Numbered from the stretch's first letter, positions 43,089 through 52,790 are shown. The stretch is 64,000 bases of DNA from an uncultured Erysipelotrichaceae bacterium (GCA_900538465.1 UPXV01000008.1:7549-71548), one strand, 5' to 3'. Made by a program: numbers and translations. Notes: generated from the letters alone by a model not told the origin.

Positions 43089-43115
43089 AACTCATAAAGG
43101 TTTAACCTTTATGAG
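43081..43115 (-). terminator. Terminator of the EF-G-like gene
   Basis: CTCATAAAGGTT - T - AACCTTTATGAG (43091-43115) is a near-perfect palindrome. On the minus strand it is followed by TTTTT, and the minus-strand stop codon lies within the stem. Confidence 0.8.
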
Positions 43116-45162
43116 CTTCAATGACTTTATTAACAATGATATCAGGAGCAAATTCATATCCTAAGAATTCCATTTCAAAGAATCCTTGACCTTGAGTCAT
43201 TGATCTTAAATCAACAGCATAATTCATGACTTCTGATTGAGGCGCTTCGGCAGTAATTTTTACCATACCATCCTCTAAAATATCGCTTCCCATGACACGT
43301 GCACGTTTCTTGTTGAAATGTCCCATAATATCTCCAGTAAATTCTTCTCCAACATAAACATACAATGTGACAAATGGTTCTAGTAATGCAGGTTTGGCTT
43401 TTGGGATGGCTTCTTTAAAGCACATAACTGTAGCTGTTTTAAATGCCATTTCAGATGAATCAACACTATGATATGATCCATCAATCAAAGTCGCTTTGAT
43501 ACCTAGTGTTGGATAGCCAGCCAAAACACCTGATTTGGTAGCTTCGACTAAACCTTTTTCAACAGCAGGGAAATATGCTCTTGGAACAGCTCCACCAAAA
43601 ACTTTTTCTTCAAAAACAAATGGAACACTATAATCATTCAATGGTTCAAATATGATTTCAACATCACCATATTGACCATGACCACCAGATTGTTTCTTGT
43701 ATTTATAACGATGCGTTACACTACCACGAATTGTTTCACGATAAGGAATAATAATATCATCCAATTGCACATCAATCTTATATCTTTCTTTTAATTTTGC
43801 AACAACTGTTTCAATATGAATATCACCAATACCAAATAAACATTGTTGTTTTGTTTCAGGATTATTTTCAAAGATTAATGTTTGATCTTCTTCTAATAAC
43901 TTATTTAATGCATTCGCAATTTTTTCTTCATTGGCTTTACCAACAGGTTTGATGGCTTTACCAAAATAAGGATGAGAGAAAGTAATTGGTTCATAAATGA
44001 CACGATAATCTAAAGTACATAAAGTGTCATTTGTTTGAGTATATGATAATTTTGATAATGCCCCAATATCTCCAGCATTTAAACAATCTGTTTCAATTAA
44101 ATCTTTACCCTTCATAATATAAAGTTTATTGACTTTTTCAACTTCTTTTTTATTCACATTATATAAAGACATACCTGTGTGAATTGATCCCGTACAGACT
44201 TTAAATAAAGAAATTCTACCTACAAATGGATCAGCAATTGTTTTAAAAATAAAGAGTGATGGAGGTAATGATTCATCAAAACCAATTAAATCATCTTCTC
44301 CCGTTTCTTCATTTTTAACAACCATTGAATTCACCATATCTCCAGCTGCACTAAAGAAAGCAACCATAGAATTTAAAACAATTTGAATTCCTATTTGATT
44401 TGTCCCACATAAAACAGGAATTAAAGTATGATTCATAACTCCTTGGCGTAATGCCCAAGAAATCTCTTCTTTTGTAAAAGGTTCTTCATTAATATATTTT
44501 TCTAATAATTCATCATTTGTATTGGCAACAGCTTCATCAATCATATTCTTGATAGGTGTAATCTCATCCCACATATGATCAGGAATAGGGCATGGATGTG
44601 TTTGTTCACCCTCGAAATAACGTCCTTCCATTTTAGCAACATTCACATAACCCACCATTTTGTTTCCTTCCATGATAGGAACTTGAATAGGGGCAATGGC
44701 TTTGCCATAAGTCATTTTTAATTCTTCTAATTTTGTTTTGTAAGCAGCATTTGGATAATCAAGACCACTGATATAAATCATTTTGGCTTTGTCGTGAGCT
44801 TGGTGCATGGCTTGTTTTGTACCAACGTTAATCCCTTCAGTTGCAGGAACAACAATCAAAGCACTTTCAGCTACTTTTAACGCAGCTTCTACTTCTCCAA
44901 CAAAGTCAAATGAACCTGGTGTATCAAGAATGTTAATTTTACATTCATTCCATTCTAATGGAATAACAGATAGACCAATGGAAGTTTGTCTTTTGATTTC
45001 TTCAGGGGAATAATCACTGACAGTATTTCCATCTTGAATAGTTCCAATACGATTTGTAATCCCAGCACGATAAGCCATAGCTTCTATCACGCTGGTTTTA
45101 CCACTCCCAGAGTGACCTAACACGATCACGTTTCCAATTTCGTTTGAGTGATAAGTTCTCAT
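43102..45162 (-). CDS. Elongation factor G-like translational GTPase (FusA2-type) with altered G4 motif
   Basis: The ATG at 45162 lies ten bases after AGGAG; a GTG three codons upstream is too close to the site. The 686 residues have all five EF-G domains. G1 (GHSGSGKTS) and G3 (DTPGSFDFVGE) are intact, but the G4 position that should read NKMDR is SGLDYPN, so the Asn and Lys that read guanine are missing. EF-G paralogues of this type (FusA2-like) usually have weak or no translocase activity; roles in ribosome rescue or stress are proposed. It is a single gene flanked by an operon start and a convergent phosphorelay operon. It is not the main EF-G. Confidence 0.88.
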   Translation of the reverse strand: MRTYHSNEIGNVIVLGHSGSGKTSVIEAMAYRAGITNRIGTIQDGNTVSDYSPEEIKRQTSIGLSVIPLEWNECKINILDTPGSFDFVGEVEAALKVAESALIVVPATEGINVGTKQAMHQAHDKAKMIYISGLDYPNAAYKTKLEELKMTYGKAIAPIQVPIMEGNKMVGYVNVAKMEGRYFEGEQTHPCPIPDHMWDEITPIKNMIDEAVANTNDELLEKYINEEPFTKEEISWALRQGVMNHTLIPVLCGTNQIGIQIVLNSMVAFFSAAGDMVNSMVVKNEETGEDDLIGFDESLPPSLFIFKTIADPFVGRISLFKVCTGSIHTGMSLYNVNKKEVEKVNKLYIMKGKDLIETDCLNAGDIGALSKLSYTQTNDTLCTLDYRVIYEPITFSHPYFGKAIKPVGKANEEKIANALNKLLEEDQTLIFENNPETKQQCLFGIGDIHIETVVAKLKERYKIDVQLDDIIIPYRETIRGSVTHRYKYKKQSGGHGQYGDVEIIFEPLNDYSVPFVFEEKVFGGAVPRAYFPAVEKGLVEATKSGVLAGYPTLGIKATLIDGSYHSVDSSEMAFKTATVMCFKEAIPKAKPALLEPFVTLYVYVGEEFTGDIMGHFNKKRARVMGSDILEDGMVKITAEAPQSEVMNYAVDLRSMTQGQGFFEMEFLGYEFAPDIIVNKVIEAHKG

Positions 45163-45265
45163 TTGTATCACGCTCCTTTTTAAGATTTTCTTTCTTTTAT
45201 TTTAACACAAGTGAGAATTAATGAAAACGGTTACAGTATAATTATAGTGAAATTTATAAAAAAAA

Positions 45266-45274
45266 TGATATAAT
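45266..45274 (+). promoter_or_regulatory. Extended -10 promoter of the galE operon
   Basis: TGA-TATAAT lies 22 bases before the first gene of the operon; no clear -35 is present, as expected for extended -10 promoters. Confidence 0.5.
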
Positions 45275-45296
45275 AAAAATACAGGAGGGCAAAACA

Positions 45297-45587
45297 ATGG
45301 AAGTTGGATTAATTATTGTGTTATTTTTATCAAGTGCATTAGCATTAGATTGCCTGTACAACCATAGAATAAAAACAACAGGAGCATTGTTGATTTTAAA
45401 CTTATGTTTAACTGTTGCTTTGGCTTACCAATTTCAACAAATGGAAAAAATCTTTTATTTGTTATTGGGCTGTGCTGGTTTGGTAGCTTTGTTCTTTGGT
45501 GTGAAATTCTATTTGAGAAAGAAAAAAGAAACAGCTGTCATTATTGATAATGCTGATCGAATGATTGAAGAAAAAGAGGAGAACTAA
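45297..45587 (+). CDS. Small three-helix membrane protein
   Basis: The 96-residue protein has hydrophobic stretches at about 3-18, 28-46 and 50-70 (IFYLLLGCAGLVALFFGVKFYL) and a charged C-terminal tail ending EEKEEN. No catalytic motif or known family is seen. It has an AGGAGGG site and is coupled to the cyclophilin gene by a TAATG overlap, so it is part of a four-gene operon ending in galE. Confidence 0.75.
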   Translation: MEVGLIIVLFLSSALALDCLYNHRIKTTGALLILNLCLTVALAYQFQQMEKIFYLLLGCAGLVALFFGVKFYLRKKKETAVIIDNADRMIEEKEEN

Positions 45588-46069
45588 TGGAAACAATTAA
45601 ATTTGAAATTGAAATGCAAGATGGCAAAATTATGAAAGGTGAACTTTATCCTGAAGTTGCACCAATCACAGTTAAAAATTTTGTTGGATTAATTGAAAAT
45701 CATTTTTATGATGGATTGATTTTTCATAGAGTCATTCCTGGATTTATGATTCAAGGTGGAGGACTAGATGCCAATATGAATGAAAAACGTTGTCCATCTA
45801 TTAAAGGTGAATTTAGCAGTAATGGTTTCGATAATCAATTATTACATACAAAAGGTGTTCTTTCTATGGCACGAACAATGGTAAAAGATTCAGCGAGCTC
45901 TCAATTTTTTATCATGCATGAAAGTGCTCCACATTTAGATGGTGAGTATGCTGCTTTTGGGAAAATTACAGAAGGCTTGGATGTTGTTGATGAAATTGCG
46001 AATGTATCAACAAACTTTCAAGATTGTCCATTATCACCAATTGTGATAAAAACAATGAGGTTGTTATAA
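45587..46069 (+). CDS. Cyclophilin-type peptidyl-prolyl isomerase
   Basis: The 160-residue single cyclophilin domain has no signal peptide. The active-site residues are visible in FHRVIPGFMIQGG, SMARTMVKDSASSQFFIM and DGEYAAFGKITEGLDVVD. It catalyses cis-trans isomerisation of Xaa-Pro bonds during cytoplasmic protein folding. It lies between the small membrane protein and a glutaredoxin-like gene, with one intervening base to the latter. Confidence 0.94.
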   Translation: METIKFEIEMQDGKIMKGELYPEVAPITVKNFVGLIENHFYDGLIFHRVIPGFMIQGGGLDANMNEKRCPSIKGEFSSNGFDNQLLHTKGVLSMARTMVKDSASSQFFIMHESAPHLDGEYAAFGKITEGLDVVDEIANVSTNFQDCPLSPIVIKTMRLL

Positions 46070-46070
46070 A

Positions 46071-46334
46071 ATGAAATTCTTTTACTTAGAAAACTGTCCA
46101 CATTGTCGACGTGCAAGACAATGGATGGAAGAGTTGTATCAGGAAAATCCTGAATATAGAAAAATTCCTATTGAGATGATTGAAGAAAGCAAGCAAGCTG
46201 ATATAGCAAATGCTTATGATTATTATTATGTTCCTTGTTATTTTGAGGGTGATCAAAAATTACATGAAGGGGTTGCGAGTAAGGACATAATTCAAAATAT
46301 TTTCGATAACTATTTAAGGAGGATGAAACAATGA
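46071..46334 (+). CDS. Glutaredoxin-like thioredoxin-fold protein
   Basis: The 87-residue protein starts MKFFYLENCPHCRRARQWM with a CPHC redox motif near the N-terminus and a cis-Pro segment YYYVPCYFEGDQKLHEG, the layout of glutaredoxin-like thiol-disulfide oxidoreductases. It is cytoplasmic; the partner is unknown. It is coupled to galE by an ATGA overlap. Confidence 0.85.
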   Translation: MKFFYLENCPHCRRARQWMEELYQENPEYRKIPIEMIEESKQADIANAYDYYYVPCYFEGDQKLHEGVASKDIIQNIFDNYLRRMKQ

Positions 46335-47341
46335 AAATATTAGTTACAGGTGGTGCAGGTTATATAGGAAGTCATATCTGTGTAGAATTAATTCAAGCAG
46401 GTCATGACGTTGTTGTGATTGATGATTTTTCTAATTCAAGACCAGAAGTTTTGGATTATATTCAACAAATCACGGGAAAACGTGTAAAGTTTTATGAATT
46501 TAATATTCTTGATGAAGCCAAAACAGAAGCTGTCTTTAAAGAAAATCAATTAGATGCTATTATTCACTGTGCTGCATTTAAAGCCGTTGGTGAATCTGTT
46601 TCTAAACCAATTGAATATTATACAAATAACTTAATGACGACTTTAATTGTGACAAAAATGATGAGAGATTATCATGTTAACAATATTGTCTTTAGTTCAT
46701 CTGCAACTGTTTATGGAGATCCAAAGGTTGTTCCTTTAACTGAAGATTGTCCATTAGGAGAAACAACAAATCCATATGGAACAAGTAAAGCAATGATGGA
46801 AAGAGTCTTAACTGATGTTCAACATGCTTATCCACAAATGTCAGTGACACTCCTTCGTTACTTCAATCCAATTGGAGCACATGATTCAGGATTGATTGGA
46901 GAAAATCCAAAAGGAATACCAAATAACTTGATGCCTTATATTATGAAAGTTGCAACTGGAGAATTGCCTTGCTTAGGTGTCTTTGGTGATGATTATGATA
47001 CACCAGATGGAACTGGCGTTCGTGATTATATTCATGTTGTAGACTTGGCTAAAGGACATGTGGCTGCAATTGAAAAATATAATAAACCAGGTGTGCATAT
47101 TTGTAATTTAGGAACAGGTAAAGGATATAGTGTTCTTGAAATTGTCCATGCGTTTGAAAAAGTTAATGGCATTAAGATTAACTATAAAATTAAAGATAGA
47201 CGTCCAGGTGATATTGCAACTTGTTATGCCGATCCAACACGTGCAAAAGAAGAACTTGGATGGGTTGCTCAAAAGACATTGGAAGATATGTGTCGTGATA
47301 CTTGGAATTTTGCAAAAAAACAATTATCAATTGAAGATTAA
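46331..47341 (+). CDS. galE: UDP-glucose 4-epimerase
   Basis: The 336-residue extended SDR enzyme has the NAD-binding GGAGYIGSHICVEL at the N-terminus and the catalytic Ser-Tyr-Lys set (SSSATVYG, NPYGTSKAMME). The FNPIGAH and GTGVRDYIHVVDLAKGH segments are typical of GalE. It interconverts UDP-glucose and UDP-galactose for the Leloir pathway and for cell-surface glycans. No galK or galT is nearby, so surface glycan supply is a plausible role. It is the last gene of the operon. Confidence 0.95.
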   Translation: MKILVTGGAGYIGSHICVELIQAGHDVVVIDDFSNSRPEVLDYIQQITGKRVKFYEFNILDEAKTEAVFKENQLDAIIHCAAFKAVGESVSKPIEYYTNNLMTTLIVTKMMRDYHVNNIVFSSSATVYGDPKVVPLTEDCPLGETTNPYGTSKAMMERVLTDVQHAYPQMSVTLLRYFNPIGAHDSGLIGENPKGIPNNLMPYIMKVATGELPCLGVFGDDYDTPDGTGVRDYIHVVDLAKGHVAAIEKYNKPGVHICNLGTGKGYSVLEIVHAFEKVNGIKINYKIKDRRPGDIATCYADPTRAKEELGWVAQKTLEDMCRDTWNFAKKQLSIED

Positions 47342-47347
47342 CTGATG

Positions 47348-47380
47348 AAGCACTTTTTGAAAAAAGTGCTTTTCATTTTC
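47348..47380 (+). terminator. Terminator of galE operon
   Basis: AAGCACTTTTT (47348-47358) pairs with AAAAAGTGCTT (47361-47371) and is followed by TTCATTTTC. Confidence 0.8.
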
Positions 47381-47429
47381 TTTCAAAGACATTTGCGCTA
47401 TAATAAGTGTAGAAAGAAGGAATGTTGAA

Positions 47430-47960
47430 ATGGAAGAAGCACAATATGAAAATCATTTTGAATGGACCAAGCCATTATTATTAGAACAATATAAAATCAG
47501 TAAACCATGGAAATTTCCTCGTTGGATAAGTATTTTTATTGGACTTATTATTCATATCAATTTATTATTGAATTTGGTATTTTTCTTTAGAAATGGTGAT
47601 GGTAATAACTTATCGTTTCTTGTGATTTTCTTTTTATTTGTGATTATGTATTGGATGTTTCCATTTCTTGTTGTGGATTTGAAGAGTTCTCAGATAAAGA
47701 AAAAATATGGAGATGTAAAAAAAGACTCTTATTATTTTGAAGAGGAACATATTCGTTTTGTAGATGAATTCACTCAAAATGAGAATTTTATAATGTATAA
47801 AGAGATAACACATTTGCGGGATACAAAATCGTTTTATGTTTTAAAAATGGGTCCAAAAAAAGGATTGTTTCTTTATAAAAATGGATTTACAAAAGGAAAT
47901 ATGAATGAATTTGTTTCTTTTGTTAAAGAACAAGTTCATAAAAGTCGTATGCTTGAATAA
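47430..47960 (+). CDS. YcxB-like membrane protein
   Basis: The 176-residue protein has two membrane helices at about residues 31-54 and 64-86, then a C-terminal PH-like domain (YYFEEEHIRFVDEFTQNENFIMYKEITHLRDTK, then GLFLYKNGFTKGN). This is the layout of YcxB-like proteins, whose function is unknown. It is followed 14 bases later by the acylphosphatase gene. A TATAAT lies at 47399-47404. Confidence 0.75.
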   Translation: MEEAQYENHFEWTKPLLLEQYKISKPWKFPRWISIFIGLIIHINLLLNLVFFFRNGDGNNLSFLVIFFLFVIMYWMFPFLVVDLKSSQIKKKYGDVKKDSYYFEEEHIRFVDEFTQNENFIMYKEITHLRDTKSFYVLKMGPKKGLFLYKNGFTKGNMNEFVSFVKEQVHKSRMLE

Positions 47961-47974
47961 AGAAGGTGAAGAAT

Positions 47975-48247
47975 ATGAAGGTTAGAAAACATTTTGTTTT
48001 TTATGGACGTGTACAAGCCGTTGGATTTCGCTTTACAATTGATCAGATTGCAAGCCAGTTAGGATTAACTGGGTGGGCTAAAAATCAATATGATGGGACT
48101 GTTGAAGCGTGCGTTCAAGGAGAACCTCAGTTGATTCAACAATTGTTAAATGAACTAAAAAGTGATCGTTTTATTCGTATTGATAGAATTCAAGAAGATG
48201 ATGTTGATGTTTTGGCACATGAATCATCATTTGAGATACATTTTTAA
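47975..48247 (+). CDS. Acylphosphatase
   Basis: The ATG at 47975 follows AGAAGGTGAAG; an in-frame GTG at 47966 lies inside the ribosome site. The 90-residue protein has the catalytic Arg in GRVQAVGFRF and Asn in GWAKNQYDGTVEACVQG, the two signature regions. It hydrolyses acyl phosphates such as acetyl phosphate or 1,3-bisphosphoglycerate in the cytoplasm. It is the second gene after the YcxB-like protein. Confidence 0.94.
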   Translation: MKVRKHFVFYGRVQAVGFRFTIDQIASQLGLTGWAKNQYDGTVEACVQGEPQLIQQLLNELKSDRFIRIDRIQEDDVDVLAHESSFEIHF

Positions 48248-48304
48248 ACAAAAATCAAGGTAGTCTATTTGGTACAAGGATAGATGAAAAAAATAATAAA
48301 AATT

Positions 48305-48402
48305 TTGACATGAAAAAGTGTTGATATATTCAATGCTTTTTCATTTTCTTTGCAAAAAGTAAAAAAATAATAGATGACCTATCATTCATATTGCTTTATA
48401 AT
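48305..48402 (+). promoter_or_regulatory. Promoter region of nrdDG
   Basis: Two candidates lie in the 261-bp gap before nrdD. The first is TTGACA (48305-48310) with TATTCA 16 bp on. The second is ATGACC (48374-48379), a 17-bp spacer and TATAAT (48397-48402), which is the better -10. No clear NrdR box was found in the gap. Confidence 0.5.
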
Positions 48403-48508
48403 GAAATCACTGTGTGCTAGAATAAATGAGCAAAATGATAAGAACATAGAAATATGTCAATATAAAAAAACTGCTGTAAGATTTTAATGTTAAGGGAGGA
48501 AAAGGAAC

Positions 48509-50689
48509 ATGAAAATTATTAAACGTAATGGAGCAGAAGTGCAGTTTGATGAACTCAAAATTACTGCGGCAATTGAAAAGGCAAACAAAGAGGTTGTGGA
48601 GACAGAAAGATTATCTGAAGAAGACATTGATAACATTACCAATAATGTTAAATATCAATGTGAAAAAATGAAAAGAGCTTTAAGTGTTGAAGAAATTCAA
48701 AACTTAGTTGAAGATGAAATTATGAAGTTGAATGCTTTTTCAGTGGCTAGAAAATATATTACATATCGTTATAAAAGAGCGCTTGTTCGTAAAGCCAATA
48801 CAACTGATGAACAAATTTTAAGTTTGATTGAATGTGATAACGAAGAAGTAAAACAAGAAAATTCAAACAAGAATCCAACTGTTAATAGTGTTCAAAGAGA
48901 CTATATGGCAGGTGAAGTCAGCAAAGATATTACAAAACGTTTATTATTGCCTGAACATATTGTCAAAGCTCATGAAGAAGGGATTATTCATTTCCATGAT
49001 TCTGATTATTTTGCTCAACATATGCATAACTGTTGTTTAGTCAACTTAGAAGATATGTTGCAAAATGGAACAGTGATTAGTGAAACAATGATTGAAAGAC
49101 CAAAGAGTTTTTCAACAGCTTGTAATATTGCAACTCAAATTATTGCTCAAGTAGCAAGTTCTCAATATGGTGGACAAAGTATCAGTTTGTCTCATTTAGC
49201 ACCTTTTGTTGATGTCAGTCGTCAAAAGTTTAGAAAAGAAGTTCGTGAAGAATTTGAACAAGAAGGTATTGAAGTTACAGATCAACAAATTAATGAATTG
49301 GCTGAGTATCGTGTTCGTAAAGAAATTAATCGTGGTGTGCAAATGATTCAATATCAAGTCATTACTTTAATGACAACAAATGGACAAGCACCTTTTGTGA
49401 CAGTTTTCATGTATTTAAATGAAGTGCCTGAAGGACAAACAAAAGATGATTTGGCTATGATTATTGAAGAAACTTTAAATCAAAGAATTATTGGGGTTAA
49501 AAATGAACAAGGCATTTATGTCACTCCAGCATTCCCTAAATTAATTTATGTTTTAGAGGAAGACAATATTCATGAAGATAGTAAGTATTGGTATTTAACA
49601 GAGTTGGCAGCAAAATGTACTGCAAAACGTATGGTCCCTGATTATATTTCTGAAAAGAAAATGAAAGAATTAAAAGTGGATACAAATGGTGATGGACATT
49701 GTTATACATGTATGGGATGCCGTAGTTTCTTAACACCATATGTTGATCCTCAAACACAACGTGCAAAATATTATGGACGTTTTAACCAAGGTGTTGTTAC
49801 AATTAACTTGGTTGATGTAGCTTGTTCATCTAAGGGTGATTTAAAAGAATTCTGGCGTATTATGGATGAAAGATTAGATTTATGTAAAGAAGCTTTAATG
49901 TGCCGTCATAATCGTTTAAAAGGAACACCTAGTGATGTTGCACCAATTTTATGGCAATATGGTGCTCTAGCAAGACTTAAAAAAGGTGAAACATTAGATA
50001 AATTATTATATGGTGGATATTCTACAATTTCTTTAGGATATGCTGGACTTTGTGAATGTGTGAAATATATGACAGGAAAATCTCATACTGATCCAGAAAT
50101 TACACCTTTTGCGTTGGAAATTATGCAACATTTAAATGATAAATGTGCACAGTGGAAAGCTGAAGAAAATATGGACTTTAGTTTATACGGAACACCAATT
50201 GAATCAACAACATATAAATTTGCAAAATGTTTACAAAAACGTTTTGGAAAGATTCCTGGTGTCACTGATAAAAACTACATTACAAATAGCTATCATGTCA
50301 ATGTCACTGAAGAAATCGATGCCTTTACAAAATTAACATTTGAATCACAATTCCAACAATTATCTCCAGGAGGAGCTATCAGCTATGTTGAAGTTCCAAA
50401 TATGCAAGATAACTTAGATGCCGTATTGGCTGTTATGAAACATATTTATGAAAATATTATGTATGCGGAATTAAATACAAAATGTGATTATTGTATGGAA
50501 TGTGGTTATGATGGTGAAATTCAAATTAAAGAAGACGATGATGGTAAATTGATTTGGATTTGTCCTAACTGTGGAAATACAGATCAAGACAAGATGAGTG
50601 TTGCTAGACGTACTTGTGGTTATATTGGAACACAATTCTGGAATCAAGGAAGAACACAAGAAATTAAAGAACGTGTTCTCCACTTATAA
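48509..50689 (+). CDS. nrdD: Anaerobic ribonucleoside-triphosphate reductase (class III)
   Basis: The 726-residue glycyl-radical enzyme makes dNTPs from NTPs without oxygen. It starts with an ATP-cone (IIKRNGAEVQFDELKITAAIEKA, residues 3-95). The C-terminus has a zinc site with four Cys (CDYCMECG and CPNCG), followed by the radical loop RRTCGYIGTQFWNQGRTQEI, in which the Gly before TQFW carries the radical. A GGGAGG site precedes the ATG. It is followed by its activase nrdG two bases later. This supports an anaerobic lifestyle. Confidence 0.97.
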   Translation: MKIIKRNGAEVQFDELKITAAIEKANKEVVETERLSEEDIDNITNNVKYQCEKMKRALSVEEIQNLVEDEIMKLNAFSVARKYITYRYKRALVRKANTTDEQILSLIECDNEEVKQENSNKNPTVNSVQRDYMAGEVSKDITKRLLLPEHIVKAHEEGIIHFHDSDYFAQHMHNCCLVNLEDMLQNGTVISETMIERPKSFSTACNIATQIIAQVASSQYGGQSISLSHLAPFVDVSRQKFRKEVREEFEQEGIEVTDQQINELAEYRVRKEINRGVQMIQYQVITLMTTNGQAPFVTVFMYLNEVPEGQTKDDLAMIIEETLNQRIIGVKNEQGIYVTPAFPKLIYVLEEDNIHEDSKYWYLTELAAKCTAKRMVPDYISEKKMKELKVDTNGDGHCYTCMGCRSFLTPYVDPQTQRAKYYGRFNQGVVTINLVDVACSSKGDLKEFWRIMDERLDLCKEALMCRHNRLKGTPSDVAPILWQYGALARLKKGETLDKLLYGGYSTISLGYAGLCECVKYMTGKSHTDPEITPFALEIMQHLNDKCAQWKAEENMDFSLYGTPIESTTYKFAKCLQKRFGKIPGVTDKNYITNSYHVNVTEEIDAFTKLTFESQFQQLSPGGAISYVEVPNMQDNLDAVLAVMKHIYENIMYAELNTKCDYCMECGYDGEIQIKEDDDGKLIWICPNCGNTDQDKMSVARRTCGYIGTQFWNQGRTQEIKERVLHL

Positions 50690-50691
50690 TT

Positions 50692-51213
50692 ATGTATTAC
50701 GCTACAATTAAAGATGTAGATATTGCCAATGGAACAGGAGTGAGGGTCTCACTCTTTGTTTCTGGTTGTACCCATCATTGTCAAGATTGTTTTAATGAAA
50801 TTGCTTGGGATTTTCACTATGGACAAGAGTTTAATGAAGAAACGATAAATTATATTATCAATGCTTTAAAACCTCCTCATATCAAAGGATTGAGCCTTTT
50901 AGGAGGAGAACCAATGGAAATCACTAATCAAGAAGGATTGCTTCCGTTATTACAAAAAGTAAAAACGGTTTATCCTCAAAAAGATATTTGGTGTTATACA
51001 GGATATGTTTTAGAGGATTTGTTAGAAGGTGGACGTGTTCATACTGATGTCAGTGATGAATTATTAAGTTATATTGATATTTTGGTAGATGGACCATTTA
51101 TTCTTGAACAAAAAAATATTCGTTTGAAGTTTAGAGGCTCTGAAAATCAAAGAATTATTGATATGAATAAGACACGTCAAGAAAAAAAGATTGTATTATG
51201 GGATGAAAATTGA
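50692..51213 (+). CDS. nrdG: Anaerobic ribonucleotide reductase-activating protein
   Basis: The 173-residue radical-SAM enzyme has the CxxxCxxC cluster motif CTHHCQDC (about residues 26-33) and the SAM-binding GGEP-like LLGGEPM segment. It generates the glycyl radical on NrdD using SAM and a reduced [4Fe-4S] cluster. It is encoded directly after nrdD (two-base gap) and followed by a hairpin terminator. Confidence 0.96.
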   Translation: MYYATIKDVDIANGTGVRVSLFVSGCTHHCQDCFNEIAWDFHYGQEFNEETINYIINALKPPHIKGLSLLGGEPMEITNQEGLLPLLQKVKTVYPQKDIWCYTGYVLEDLLEGGRVHTDVSDELLSYIDILVDGPFILEQKNIRLKFRGSENQRIIDMNKTRQEKKIVLWDEN

Positions 51214-51245
51214 TCTTTTGGTTATACCAAAAGGTCATTTCTTTT
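51211..51245 (+). terminator. Terminator of nrdDG
   Basis: TGATCTTTTGGT (51211-51222) pairs with ACCAAAAGGTCA (51226-51237, one G-U or mismatch), followed by TTTCTTTTG. Confidence 0.75.
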
Positions 51246-51383
51246 GCTTTGATTTTGTTATATGATTGAGATGTTTGTGTTAAATTTAAAAATTATTGTC
51301 AATAAAAATAAAAAAATCCTAAAATTAAGTGGAAATTTTCTTTTAAATTATATATAATGATTGATTGAAAGGAGCGTTCCTGA

Positions 51384-51998
51384 ATGAAAGAAGGCATAAG
51401 AAAAGAATATAAGAAGCAATATGATGCATCTACAAAAAAGATTGATGTTGTTGATGTGCCAGAATTCAATTTCATCATGATTGATGGAATCGGAAATCCA
51501 AATGTCGAAGAATTTAAGTTGAAGTCGGAAGCTTTACATATATTATCAAAAGCAATTAAGGATTATTTTAAACAGGAATTAGATTTATTATATTTAATCT
51601 CTCCATTAGAAGGATTATGGGATACATATGATAATAGCCAATTTGATGTCACAAGAAAGAAAATGATTAAATTTACTTTAATGATGGCTCAACCAAAAGT
51701 TTTAAATGAACAGACTTTTGAACGTATAAAAGAATATATGGTCACAAGAAAAGATAATCCATATCTTGTTGATGCTTATTTGAAGAAGATGACAGAAGGT
51801 AAATGTGTGCAAATGTTACATAAAGGAGCATACAATACTGAAATTAATACGACAAAACAAATCATGGAGTATATTACAATTCAAGGTATGAAACTTGAAG
51901 GATTACACCATGAGATTTATTTGAATGATCCTGAAAAGGTCGCACCAGAAAAGTTAAAGACAATTGTAAGATATGCAATTGATGAAGAAGGGGTATAG
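51384..51998 (+). CDS. GyrI-like small-molecule-binding protein
   Basis: The 204-residue protein consists of one GyrI/SOUL-like SHS2 domain (VVDVPEFNFIMIDGIGNPN at the start; MLHKGAYNTEINTTKQIMEYI in the second half), without a DNA-binding region. Free-standing GyrI-like proteins bind or hydrolyse hydrophobic small molecules and are often linked to drug tolerance. It has a GAAAGGAGCG site and ends in a short G/C-rich hairpin that contains the stop codon. The specific ligand is unknown. Confidence 0.85.
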   Translation: MKEGIRKEYKKQYDASTKKIDVVDVPEFNFIMIDGIGNPNVEEFKLKSEALHILSKAIKDYFKQELDLLYLISPLEGLWDTYDNSQFDVTRKKMIKFTLMMAQPKVLNEQTFERIKEYMVTRKDNPYLVDAYLKKMTEGKCVQMLHKGAYNTEINTTKQIMEYITIQGMKLEGLHHEIYLNDPEKVAPEKLKTIVRYAIDEEGV

Positions 51999-52008
51999 CC
52001 CCTTTTCG
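51988..52008 (+). terminator. Short terminator at the GyrI-like stop codon
   Basis: AAGGGG - TATAG - CCCCTT is followed by TTCG. The stop TAG is in the loop and the U-tract is weak. Confidence 0.5.
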
Positions 52009-52028
52009 TGTCTAAGGAGGAATGAAAA

Positions 52029-52790
52029 ATGTTATGTGTATCATGGAATGTAAATGGTTTAAGAGCATGTTTGAATAAAGGTTTTGCAGATTTTTTTAAA
52101 GATGTTGATGCTGATATTTTTGCTATTCAAGAAACGAAATTACAAAAACATCAAATAGATTTAAATTTTGATGGTTATACATCTTATTATAATGATGCTG
52201 TGAAAAAAGGTTATAGTGGAGTTGCTATTTATACAAAAAAAGAACCATTGAATGTCACTTATGGCTTAGGAATAGAAGAACATGATCAAGAAGGACGTGT
52301 GATTACTTTAGAATTTGAGAAGTTTTATTTTATTACTGTTTATACGCCTAATTCTAAAAGAGAATTAGAACGTTTAGAGTATCGTCAAGTTTGGGAAGAT
52401 GCTTTTAGAGCATATGTGAATGAATTGAAAAAGAAAAAACCAGTTGTTATCTGTGGTGATTTAAATGTTGCCCATAAAGAGATTGATTTAAAAAACGATA
52501 AAACAAATCATAAGAATGCTGGTTTTACTGATGAAGAAAGAGCAAAATTTACAGAATTATTAGATTCTGGATTTATTGATACATTTAGATATAAATATCC
52601 TGATAAAGAAGTTTATTCTTGGTGGTCTTATATGTTTAAGGCTAGAGAAAAGAATGCAGGATGGCGTATTGATTATTTTGTTGTTTCTACAAATTTAAAA
52701 GAACATATTAAAGATGCTTATATTTATACTGATATTATGGGATCAGATCATTGTCCTGTCGGTGTAGAGTTGGAGGGATTGGATTTATGA
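52029..52790 (+). CDS. exoA: Exodeoxyribonuclease III / AP endonuclease
   Basis: The 253-residue protein of the Xth/ExoA family has [14 protein letters not shown], the metal ligand Glu in IQETKLQ, and [15 protein letters not shown]. Catalytic [14 protein letters not shown] and the C-terminal GSDHCPV follow. It nicks DNA at abasic sites and removes 3' blocking groups in base-excision repair. An AAGGAGGAA site precedes the ATG. It overlaps the phosphodiesterase gene by ATGA. Confidence 0.96.
   Translation: MLCVSWNVNGLRACLNKGFADFFKDVDADIFAIQETKLQKHQIDLNFDGYTSYYNDAVKKGYSGVAIYTKKEPLNVTYGLGIEEHDQEGRVITLEFEKFYFITVYTPNSKRELERLEYRQVWEDAFRAYVNELKKKKPVVICGDLNVAHKEIDLKNDKTNHKNAGFTDEERAKFTELLDSGFIDTFRYKYPDKEVYSWWSYMFKAREKNAGWRIDYFVVSTNLKEHIKDAYIYTDIMGSDHCPVGVELEGLDL

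Noticed and set aside
48305..48360. NrdR box before nrdDG (GTTGATATATTCAATG-like dyad).
   Set aside because: The dyad needs wobble pairs and does not match the NrdR consensus; no tandem second box was found.
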